Source: Pseudomonadota bacterium (GTDB lineage Bacteria; Bdellovibrionota; Bacteriovoracia; Bacteriovoracales; Bacteriovoracaceae). Taken from it: a stretch of 64,000 bases of DNA. The DNA is taken from contig JAIYBW010000004.1 in NCBI GenBank assembly GCA_027488375.1, positions 558,001-622,000 of the forward strand, given 5' to 3'. This document shows, one piece after another, positions 43,095 through 51,155 of the stretch; position 1 is the first letter of the stretch, and each line of letters opens with the position of its first letter. Position numbers and translations under genes: made by a program. A model generated the notes under the pieces. The model was not told where the DNA came from. It saw nothing but the letters and a program-made list of their open reading frames with translations, and did no database searches.

Positions 43095-43662
43095 TTTTGT
43101 ATTCGACTGGAATTTTTAACGTCAATTCATTTAAACCTAGCTCATCAGGGATGGCCGGAAATTTTCGAATTCCACTGATTGTGTCTAAGGCCGCATGATT
43201 TAATGAATCAAATGGGCATTCCTCAACCAGGAAGAGGTCCAAAATATTTCCATTTTTTCCTAATTTCAAAGACACTAAAACAAGACCTTCTTGATTTAAA
43301 GTATAGGCCCTTCTCGGATAATACTTATGCTTATGAATTTGATGAGAAATTTCGTTAAAATATTTTTGCTTAATATCAATAACTCTCGCTTCAGAGTTAA
43401 CAGGAGTTAGTAAAGATTGATCAGGAACCGCTTCAATAGTTTCTTGCCGTGGGATTTCAGAGCGATTCTCCACTAATTTTTTTAACTTATTAAGCGGGAC
43501 AATTTTTTTGATTTCCTGAGAAACCTGAGAAAGATTCAGGGAAAATTGATGAACTGTATTTTCAGGCAAATTAATTTGATAACCAATAAAAAGCAGCGAA
43601 CCATGGAGCATGGTCGAAAATACGATCGCTGAAATGAGAACTAATCTTGCCTTTTTTTGCAT
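43084..43662 (-). CDS. TonB-like energy transducer
   Basis: 192 aa. One N-terminal membrane anchor (LVLISAIVFSTMLHGSLLFIGY), a short linker without the usual Pro-Lys repeats, and a TonB C-terminal domain (HKYYPRRAYTLNQEGLVLVSLKLGKNG, AALDTI, FPAIPDE). It could energise the ZnuD-like receptor, but no exbB/exbD is nearby. A TTCACT-17-TATAAA promoter ends seven bases before the ATG. Confidence 0.85.
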   Translation of the reverse strand: MQKKARLVLISAIVFSTMLHGSLLFIGYQINLPENTVHQFSLNLSQVSQEIKKIVPLNKLKKLVENRSEIPRQETIEAVPDQSLLTPVNSEARVIDIKQKYFNEISHQIHKHKYYPRRAYTLNQEGLVLVSLKLGKNGNILDLFLVEECPFDSLNHAALDTISGIRKFPAIPDELGLNELTLKIPVEYKIKM

Positions 43663-43669
43663 AGCCTAA

Positions 43670-43698
43670 TTTATAACTTACATTTAACTTAAAGTGAA
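43670..43698 (-). promoter_or_regulatory. Leaderless-type promoter of tonB-like gene
   Basis: On the minus strand: TTCACT (43698-43693), a 17-bp spacer and TATAAA (43675-43670), only seven bases before the ATG at 43662, with no Shine-Dalgarno. Confidence 0.5.
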
Positions 43699-43813
43699 TG
43701 GCCAACCCTTTGAAATTATTTCATCCTCCCCGTCTCAAGCACCTGTTTTTACATTGGTTTTTCAGATGATAAATGATTAAATGAGTTTCCTTTTAAAACT
43801 GGGTTGGATTGAA

Positions 43814-45466
43814 ATGAATCAAGAAATCTTTGATTGGCTTCTACTTTTAGTAAGATGGTTACACATTACAGTTGCTGTAACTTGGATTGGTACTTCCATT
43901 TTTTTCATGTGGCTTGATCGCAGTTTTGAATTTAACTCAAAATCACAAAGACCTGGACACGTAGGTGATTTGTGGATGGTCCATGGTGGCGGATTTTATC
44001 ATGTTGAAAAGCTCTTGATGGGACCAACACAAGTTCCTGATCGCCTTCATTGGTTCAAGTGGGAATCCTATTGGACATGGATGAGTGGGATGATTCTTAT
44101 CGCTCTGGTTTACTATACGGGTGAAGGAACAATGCTACTGGATTCCATGATTTCAAGTATTAGCTTTTCTCAAGCTATTGCTCTCTCAATCTTTTCCGTT
44201 TTTGGATCATGGTTTTTTTATGATTTTCTATGGGAAAGAAAATTCACCAAAACAAGACCAGTCATTGGTCACATTTTAACTCTTATCTGGTTTGCTGGGA
44301 TGTCCTACTTCCTCTGTCACACCTTGAGCGGAAGAGCAGCCTATATTCACATTGGGGCCATGCTTGGTACTTGGATGACGGCAAATGTATTTATGCGAAT
44401 CATTCCAAGACAAATCAAAATGGTAGAAGCTTCAAAAAAAGGCGAACCAGTTAATCAAGACTGGGGTAAAAATGCCAAAAACCGCTCAACTCATAATACG
44501 TATTTAACTTTGCCAGTTATTTTCATCATGATTAGTAATCATTTCCCGCAAACATATGGACATGATTTAAATTGGCTTATTCTTTTGATTGTAAGTGCTG
44601 CTGGAGCGGCCATTAGAGAATATTTTGTAGTGAGAATAGCAAAACCGAAAAGGGCGATGATCTCAGCTCTCATTGGCCTCTCACTACTTACGGGAGTGAT
44701 TATTTTCTCCAAATCGTCCCCAGATGCTCCAGCTATAACAGCTGACGCTCACCACCCTCAAATCACTTCTCAACAAGAAATTCCAACTCCAGAGACTCCT
44801 GAGATTCAAGAGACTGAGAAAGATGGTCCTAAATTTACACTAAAAGGTGTGATTCAATTTGAAGGCGCAGTCCCTCCAGGGAAAAAACTGAATATTCCTT
44901 CAGGTTGTGGCGCAAAATCTGCAGGAGAAACCTATTCAAATGAAGTTATTGTTAATAATGGCAAACTTCAAAATGTCCTTATCAGAGTGGTAAAAGGAAT
45001 TGAAGTAACTCAGTTTCAGGAAGTTCCTACGACTGAAGTCATTCTTGATCAGAAGGGCTGTCAATACTCCCCAAGAGTTGTAGCAGCACGTGTAGGACAA
45101 AAAGTGACCTTTATAAACTCTGATCCTATATTTCATAATGTTCGTTCAGTGACTTCTGTAAATCAAAAATTCAATATGGCCATGCCACGAAAAGATCAAA
45201 GAGAGACAAAAATATTTAACAAAGCAGAAATCTTTCTCCAGACAAAATGCAGTGTCCATCCATGGATGACTGCCTATGTTGCTGTTATGGATCATCCGTT
45301 TTATGACATCTCGGATGCCAAGGGGGATTTTGAAATTAAAGATCTGCCTGTAGGGACATATACTATTGAAGCCTGGCATGAAACTCTGGGGACTCAAACT
45401 CAGGAAATTAAAATCACACCTGAATCTCAACCCCTTTTAAAGTTTAGTTTTAAATACGAGGAGTGA
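43814..45466 (+). CDS. puuD: PuuD-type membrane urate oxidase fused to a cupredoxin-like domain
   Basis: 550 aa. Residues 1-300 match the PuuD urate hydroxylase membrane domain: LLLLVRWLHITVAVTWIG, LWMVHGGGFYHVEKL, LHWFKWESYWTWMSG, with about eight membrane segments. It oxidises urate to 5-hydroxyisourate. Known PuuD proteins end in a cytochrome c domain; here there is no CxxCH. After a Pro/Glu linker (about 305-340) comes a plastocyanin-like domain with H441 (FHNV), C479, H482 and M485 (CSVHPWM), plausible type-1 copper ligands, then a carboxypeptidase-regulatory-like strand pair. The ATG at 43814 has GGA five bases upstream; an upstream ATG at 43781 lacks support. HIU hydrolase follows immediately. 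Confidence 0.88.
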   Translation: MNQEIFDWLLLLVRWLHITVAVTWIGTSIFFMWLDRSFEFNSKSQRPGHVGDLWMVHGGGFYHVEKLLMGPTQVPDRLHWFKWESYWTWMSGMILIALVYYTGEGTMLLDSMISSISFSQAIALSIFSVFGSWFFYDFLWERKFTKTRPVIGHILTLIWFAGMSYFLCHTLSGRAAYIHIGAMLGTWMTANVFMRIIPRQIKMVEASKKGEPVNQDWGKNAKNRSTHNTYLTLPVIFIMISNHFPQTYGHDLNWLILLIVSAAGAAIREYFVVRIAKPKRAMISALIGLSLLTGVIIFSKSSPDAPAITADAHHPQITSQQEIPTPETPEIQETEKDGPKFTLKGVIQFEGAVPPGKKLNIPSGCGAKSAGETYSNEVIVNNGKLQNVLIRVVKGIEVTQFQEVPTTEVILDQKGCQYSPRVVAARVGQKVTFINSDPIFHNVRSVTSVNQKFNMAMPRKDQRETKIFNKAEIFLQTKCSVHPWMTAYVAVMDHPFYDISDAKGDFEIKDLPVGTYTIEAWHETLGTQTQEIKITPESQPLLKFSFKYEE

Positions 45467-45469
45467 TCA

Positions 45470-45787
45470 ATGATTAGTACCCATATTCTCGACACAACCA
45501 AAGGTCTTCCAGCATCAGGCGTGACGGTGACTCTCGAGATGAAAGAAAATGAAAATTGGATAGAACTCGGTAAAGATAAAACCAATCCTGATGGTCGCAT
45601 CAATTTTGACTGCCCAAAACTTATAGGTCTTTATCGCTTAACATTTAATATTGAAGAATACTTTGGTGATCAAGAGCATTTTTTCATGAATACACCCATT
45701 ATCTTCAATATTAAAAATACCAACAGAAAATATCATGTCCCCCTTCTCCTTAACCCATATGGATACTCCACTTATCGTGGGAGCTAA
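45470..45787 (+). CDS. uraH: 5-hydroxyisourate hydrolase (transthyretin-like)
   Basis: 105 aa. Hydrolyses 5-hydroxyisourate, the urate oxidase product, to OHCU. All family marks are present: ISTHILDTTKGLPA at the N-terminus, NPDGRI, and the C-terminal YRGS that completes the active site. It starts four bases after puuD, with GAGGAG in the puuD end as ribosome-binding site, and ends two bases before the giant fusion gene. Confidence 0.96.
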   Translation: MISTHILDTTKGLPASGVTVTLEMKENENWIELGKDKTNPDGRINFDCPKLIGLYRLTFNIEEYFGDQEHFFMNTPIIFNIKNTNRKYHVPLLLNPYGYSTYRGS

Positions 45788-45789
45788 AA

Positions 45790-48700
45790 ATGAATTACTC
45801 ATCAATACCTTATTATAATGACTTTATTTCTCAGGCCTTAAGGGAACATCTTCTGACCGAAGCTATTCCTGTTGAAGGCATTGAGCATTTAAGCTCAATT
45901 GGAAAGATGGGTGGACTTGAAAATATTGAATCCTTTCGGTTCCTATGTGAGCTTTATGAGTCACTTGAATTAGATCTTAACAAGGTTCTCAACCAAAGAA
46001 TCAAAGATAGAAAATTTATTGATGAAAGAACGAAGGCGATTGCTTCATTCAACAAAGAATGGAAACGAGATTTCTTAAACGCTGATTACAAAACTGTACT
46101 CGGCCTAGAAGATGGCGAGGGAAGAATCGTTATTGGACCTAAAAGATCTGATTACCACTCTCCAGCAGGAGCCCAAATAGCGCCCGTCCCTGAATATTTA
46201 CAGGGTAATCATGTGACTCTCTTCGGGCCACCGGATAATGCAAAACTCTCCGTCAATGCCATGAATGCATACTATAGAAAGCTTAAAGATGAGCCTGAGA
46301 TCGTTGAAGAGTTGCTCGCCACTCAAAAAGATCTTCCAAGATGGGGTGCTGATGATGAGGACTCAAAAACTCCTCTGAGAGAAGACCTCATTTCTGCTGG
46401 GATTAATCTAACGAAGTGCCTTGATGGAACACTCAATTTCACTGATGAAACGACTCAACGTAAATATGAACTCGTTAAAGAAAACAGGTCCCACCCCATT
46501 AAAAGATTTCCGGGTCTGGCGTTGCCCTGCTTTTTTCTTTTCTATAAAAAGAATCCTATCCCATTACATCTCTATGATTTTGCCCTTCACCTATTCCAAA
46601 ACTGGCATAATCCAAAAGCATTAGTTTTCTATGTGCCAAAACTAGAAAATGAAGAAGAGGCCAGATACATCAGACTCATGATGGAACGAGCTGAAAGGAT
46701 GATTCAAAAGATTCATCCAGAGTATCAAATTGGGACAATCAGACTCATGATTGTTCTCGAAAATCCTAGAGCGGTCTTTAGAACTCATGAAATCATGGAT
46801 GAACTTTATCCTTATTTTGTTGGGGCCTCTCTTGGATGGCATGACTATCTGGCTTCAACAGCGAGGCTTTTTAAAGAGGATGAAAACTATAGAATCCCAG
46901 TTAAAGCTGATCCCGACATTGTGATAAAATACATTAAAGCTTCTCATGATCTCCTCGCCAATGTGGTGGGTCCAAGAGGTGGAATTAAAGTTGGTGGAAT
47001 GTATGGAATCCTTCCCATTTCAAACGATTTAAAAGGTCCATCATTTCAAATTACCATTAAGGGATACATCCGCGATGTGATCACGCAACTCAAGCGAGAT
47101 CTGACAGGCTTTTGGGTGGCCCACCCAGACTTTGTGAGGCTCGGACTAGCACTGGTTGAGGCCTGGAAGATCCATCTTAAGGGAGATTCGACCAAACTTC
47201 ATAAGATGGTAGAGGAACTTCTTGATAAAAAATATCATGAAGAAATTTTTAATTTTATCCATGGAAAAGATATTATTGGGCTAGATAAATCAAATCCTAT
47301 GTATGCACGATCACTTATCGTAGCCGACATCAAGGAATCAGATTTTATTGCCAATAATCATCCGGATGAAATTCGATATAATGTCTTTCAATCCCTTCAA
47401 TATATCACGGACTGGCTTTCTGGTAACGGTTGCGTAGCTTTACCGACACAAATTGCGGGAGTCCCTGCCAGGGTGATGGATGATCTTGCGACTGCAGAAA
47501 GATCCCGTTGGGAAGTATGGCACGAGATTTATCATGGTCGCTTTCAAATTGATCAATTCATTAAGATTGCTCATGAAGAAATGCATTTCATCAGAAAAGA
47601 TAAATCTGATGGTAAAAAGATAGTTCAAGTAAAATGGGATGATCGCACGGCCAAGTGGTATCCTGTCGCCCTAAACCTCATGATCAAACTCATGACAGAT
47701 AAAGAACCAGTTGAATTTGCCACCCAACTCTTCCTCCCCTTTACAGTAGATTCAATCAGAGGATCAGATGATCCATGGAAGAAAGCGAACTTATTAGATC
47801 CTGAAAAATTTAAGATTGAAGAAGACGTGCAAAAGCTTAATTATTTTTTTGAAATATGTGGAAATCTTACTTTTGCCACCACGCTGGCCAATCAAATGGC
47901 ACCATCAGAAGTTGAAATTAAAAAACATATTTTTAAATTTAACGTCGATGACATTATTGAAGCTGCTTATTTCCACGGAGACATCGGAGAGAACAAAAAA
48001 ACACTCGACAAGATGGCTTCTCATGAGCAGGCACTTGTTTCAAATGATGAGCAGACTTTAATAAATGAGCTTCAGAAACTTGGGACAGAATATAAGACTA
48101 AGTTTGGATTTAAGTTTCTCATATCTGCTCAGGGTAAATCAGGGAAAGATATGCTCAGTGCACTTGAGCAGAGGATGAATAACTCATTAGCTCAAGAAAT
48201 TGAGAACGCTAAAAATGCCCTCTGGGAAATTACTCAAAAACGTTTTCTACAACATCCTCTTAATCAATTAGATGAAACATTAAAAAAGACTTTTAAAAAA
48301 CATGGCATCAAGAGTGCCCAAATAACGATTTTAAACTCCGGTCATATTCAGAATCTTAGCTTTGGCGATTGCACGGACAAAACCTGGTTTGAAATGGCTT
48401 CTCTAAGTAAATCCGTGGGTTCCGCTTTTGCCATAGATTATTTTAAATCAAAGAATATTTCTCTCGCGACAAGTGTCGATCATCTCTTTGAGCAAACAGA
48501 ATCTGATTTTAGGCTTCATCATAATCAAGTTGAACTTAGTCATCTGATGTCTCATAGTGCTCTCAATATGCACTATGTGAATGGTGTTCCGGCCCATAAA
48601 GAGATGCCACCGATCAGATCTTTTCTGACTGGAAACAACGAGTATAATTACCCTCCCGTTAAAGTTATCAATTCTCCAGGGAAGTTTTTTCAATATTCGG

Positions 48701-50466
48701 GTGGAGGCTTCTTAGTCCTTGAGCATCTTATTGAGTCTCTTGAAAAGAAATCAATAAAGGAGCTCACTCAGAACTATTTGCATCATTTAGGGATGGATGA
48801 CTTTAGTTTCCAACAAAAGAATTTACCTGGAATTAACTATGCCACTGGTTTTAAGGATGATGGCTCAATGATAGAAGGGACAAGAAAAATGTTTCCTTCT
48901 TTTGCGGCCGGCTGCATGGGGACCAGCGAGGCCATGGCGAAATTTTTACTAAAACTAGAACACTCTTATCATGACCTTAATTCAAAGGCTCCCTTATCAC
49001 ATGACACTGCCATCCAAATGCTTCATGGAACTGATAAAGGTTGCATGAAATTTATGGGTGCTAAAATGGGCCTTGGTATTTTTATTGCTGAAGCCGGGCC
49101 CAATAAAATAGCCATTCATCAAGGTGCGAATGACGGCTTTAGATGCCTATTTATTCATTGCTTTAAAGGCCCTGATAGAGGAAAAGGTCTGGTCACTGTC
49201 TGTAATGGAGAATTAAAAGGTGTTCTTTTTAATGCAGAGATTGCTCAGATCATCCTAAAAGAATTCAATGCTCAAGGGATTGATTACAAAAAATTCAAAG
49301 AAACTTTTGCTGCAGATAATATCCCCCAAGAAGAAGTTGTGAACCTTGGTTATAAAAATCTAATTTTTGATGCCTTTTCACCAGAGAGAGCTGAAGAAAT
49401 AACTCAAAAGGGACTTATTGATCCCCTCTCAAAATTTAATAAACTCATCGGGGCAAAAATCCTTGAAGTAAGCAATGAAAAATTTGCCAGAGCGGAGAAC
49501 TTAATAAGCCCCCATCTTCCGATCTTTGATCCAGAGCTCTTTGGTCTTCAAGGTAAGATTATGGATAGCTGGGAGACAGTAAGACATAACTTAGAAGGTG
49601 TTGATTATTTAATTTTAGATCTCCCTAGGGAAAGCTCATTTCTGTATGGAATGATTTCGACGAAATATCATACAGGAAACTTTACCCCTGAAATTTCAAT
49701 CGAAGGAGAATGTCAAAAAACAAAAAGTTGGATTGAATTTTTACCAAGATTAAAACTCGCAGGGCACAGTGAGATAAAATTCAAACTTCCTAAAAAAACT
49801 GAAACTTTTAGTAAGGTAAAAATCAAGGTTTATCCAGATGGAGGATTAACAAGACTTTCCCTCTTTGAAAATCTCTCCGATTCAGAGCTTGAGGCATTCA
49901 AACCATTAGAGTTGGCGACTTTGAATAAATACAATGAAGTTGTTCCCCAAACAAACAAACCACTTTTTATTCCCTACCAACCGTCTGCAAGTGAGATTAA
50001 TCAAAATTGGTCTTCTATAAATCCAGGAGCACTTTTCAATAATGCAAGTGCTGCTCTTGGTGCGAAAATTCTTAGAGCTTCAGATGAGCATTACTCCCCA
50101 GCTCATCTTGCCATTTCGCCCTTTAGCGCCATTAATATGTTTGATGGAATGGAATCAGCGCGAAGCAGAATCCAAGGCAGTTTTGAAGAACTTCATTTAA
50201 AACTTGCCCGTCCAGGAAGAATAGAATCAGTAGAAATTGATTTTACCTATTTTGTGAACAACAATCCTCTTGAAATCGTTTGTGAAGCAAAAACTAAAGA
50301 TCAATGGATTGCGATAACAAATAGAATCAATGTTAAAGCTTATGCAGGTAATAAAATCCTCATTTCCTATTCAGGCGAAGAATTATTTGAAGAATTTAAA
50401 ATCAAAACTTACCCTTGCGGCGGATTTAATAGGATTAGAGTCTTTTCAAGGAAGGATAAAAATTGA
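45790..50466 (+). CDS. Malate synthase / OHCU decarboxylase-like / serine hydrolase / allantoicase fusion
   Basis: 1558 aa, one uninterrupted frame. About 1-655: malate synthase, with metal ligands in VLEN (E324) and GWHDY (D352), RGGIKVGGMYGILP and the catalytic region GNGCVALP...MDDLATAERSR. About 715-825: OHCU-decarboxylase-like, with LGTEYKTKFGFKFLISAQGKS and a helical Arg-ending tail; its N-terminal portion looks short. About 825-1160: class C beta-lactamase-type serine hydrolase with S871-L-S-K874, Y969-S-G and H1110-Q-G. About 1195-1558: two allantoicase repeats (SWETVRHNLEGVDY, YHTGNFTPEISIEG, VYPDGGLTRL; SDEHYSPAHLAISP, MFDGMESAR). It would turn OHCU through allantoin and allantoate to glyoxylate and malate. 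GGGAG precedes the ATG. Confidence 0.92.
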   Translation: MNYSSIPYYNDFISQALREHLLTEAIPVEGIEHLSSIGKMGGLENIESFRFLCELYESLELDLNKVLNQRIKDRKFIDERTKAIASFNKEWKRDFLNADYKTVLGLEDGEGRIVIGPKRSDYHSPAGAQIAPVPEYLQGNHVTLFGPPDNAKLSVNAMNAYYRKLKDEPEIVEELLATQKDLPRWGADDEDSKTPLREDLISAGINLTKCLDGTLNFTDETTQRKYELVKENRSHPIKRFPGLALPCFFLFYKKNPIPLHLYDFALHLFQNWHNPKALVFYVPKLENEEEARYIRLMMERAERMIQKIHPEYQIGTIRLMIVLENPRAVFRTHEIMDELYPYFVGASLGWHDYLASTARLFKEDENYRIPVKADPDIVIKYIKASHDLLANVVGPRGGIKVGGMYGILPISNDLKGPSFQITIKGYIRDVITQLKRDLTGFWVAHPDFVRLGLALVEAWKIHLKGDSTKLHKMVEELLDKKYHEEIFNFIHGKDIIGLDKSNPMYARSLIVADIKESDFIANNHPDEIRYNVFQSLQYITDWLSGNGCVALPTQIAGVPARVMDDLATAERSRWEVWHEIYHGRFQIDQFIKIAHEEMHFIRKDKSDGKKIVQVKWDDRTAKWYPVALNLMIKLMTDKEPVEFATQLFLPFTVDSIRGSDDPWKKANLLDPEKFKIEEDVQKLNYFFEICGNLTFATTLANQMAPSEVEIKKHIFKFNVDDIIEAAYFHGDIGENKKTLDKMASHEQALVSNDEQTLINELQKLGTEYKTKFGFKFLISAQGKSGKDMLSALEQRMNNSLAQEIENAKNALWEITQKRFLQHPLNQLDETLKKTFKKHGIKSAQITILNSGHIQNLSFGDCTDKTWFEMASLSKSVGSAFAIDYFKSKNISLATSVDHLFEQTESDFRLHHNQVELSHLMSHSALNMHYVNGVPAHKEMPPIRSFLTGNNEYNYPPVKVINSPGKFFQYSGGGFLVLEHLIESLEKKSIKELTQNYLHHLGMDDFSFQQKNLPGINYATGFKDDGSMIEGTRKMFPSFAAGCMGTSEAMAKFLLKLEHSYHDLNSKAPLSHDTAIQMLHGTDKGCMKFMGAKMGLGIFIAEAGPNKIAIHQGANDGFRCLFIHCFKGPDRGKGLVTVCNGELKGVLFNAEIAQIILKEFNAQGIDYKKFKETFAADNIPQEEVVNLGYKNLIFDAFSPERAEEITQKGLIDPLSKFNKLIGAKILEVSNEKFARAENLISPHLPIFDPELFGLQGKIMDSWETVRHNLEGVDYLILDLPRESSFLYGMISTKYHTGNFTPEISIEGECQKTKSWIEFLPRLKLAGHSEIKFKLPKKTETFSKVKIKVYPDGGLTRLSLFENLSDSELEAFKPLELATLNKYNEVVPQTNKPLFIPYQPSASEINQNWSSINPGALFNNASAALGAKILRASDEHYSPAHLAISPFSAINMFDGMESARSRIQGSFEELHLKLARPGRIESVEIDFTYFVNNNPLEIVCEAKTKDQWIAITNRINVKAYAGNKILISYSGEELFEEFKIKTYPCGGFNRIRVFSRKDKN

Positions 50467-51155
50467 ATTTTATTAAATTCATGGGCCATTACTTTCATCT
50501 TATGCTCCAGCAATTGGTTTGGCTTCTCGTTAAGTCTCTCTACTTGACCTATCGAATCGAAACTCAAGGTGAAGAGCAAAAAGAAAAAGCCTTAAATCAA
50601 GCTCCTCATAAAAGTTTTATATTTGCCGTGTGGCATGAACAAGTCGTCTCGGTCATGTGCGCTCATGCATTCACTCGCCCTTTACTTGCCCTTGCCTCTC
50701 GCAGTAAAGATGGTGACTATGCTGCCTATGTCTCAAAAAAGATGGGCTTTATTCCAGTAAGAGGATCTTCAAGAAAAAGAAACAAAGATAAAGGCGGCAC
50801 AGAAGCAGTGGCGACTTATATCTCAAAAATGAAAGAGGGTATCTCAGGCGGAATTACTGTAGACGGACCAAAAGGACCTCGAAAGGTTTGTAAACCTGGA
50901 GCTGCCTTAATTGCCAAGCAAACTGGATCTGCCGTACTTCCCGTGGTTGGAATCGCCGACAAATACTGGGAATTTAATTCATGGGATCGTTTTAAACTTC
51001 CCAAGCCATTTGCAAGAATCATCATGAAATATGGGGCCCCCATCTTTATTCCATCAGAATCAGATGAACGCCAATTAAATGATTATTGCAAATTAATTGG
51101 TGAGGAAATGGAAAAGCTTGAGAAAGAACTCACCTCAGGAATGGAAAAGAAATGA
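50463..51155 (+). CDS. DUF374 lysophospholipid acyltransferase-like protein
   Basis: 230 aa. One N-terminal membrane segment then DUF374: IFAVWHEQVVSVM, LASRSKDGDYAAYVSKKMGF, PVRGSSRKRNKDKGG, GGITVDGPKGPRKV, NSWDRFKLPKPFARI. Related to LPLAT/LpxL acyltransferases, acting on lipid A or phospholipid at the inner membrane. The start is TTG, overlapping the preceding stop by four bases, with AAGG seven bases upstream; an ATG at 50481 is an alternative. It is coupled to the histidine kinase gene by ATGA. Confidence 0.85.
   Translation: MNFIKFMGHYFHLMLQQLVWLLVKSLYLTYRIETQGEEQKEKALNQAPHKSFIFAVWHEQVVSVMCAHAFTRPLLALASRSKDGDYAAYVSKKMGFIPVRGSSRKRNKDKGGTEAVATYISKMKEGISGGITVDGPKGPRKVCKPGAALIAKQTGSAVLPVVGIADKYWEFNSWDRFKLPKPFARIIMKYGAPIFIPSESDERQLNDYCKLIGEEMEKLEKELTSGMEKK

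Noticed and set aside
43711-43723. TGAAAT-T-ATTTCA palindrome upstream of puuD as a copy of the xdhA operator
   Set aside because: Half-sites do not match those at 2299-2321 beyond general AT-richness.
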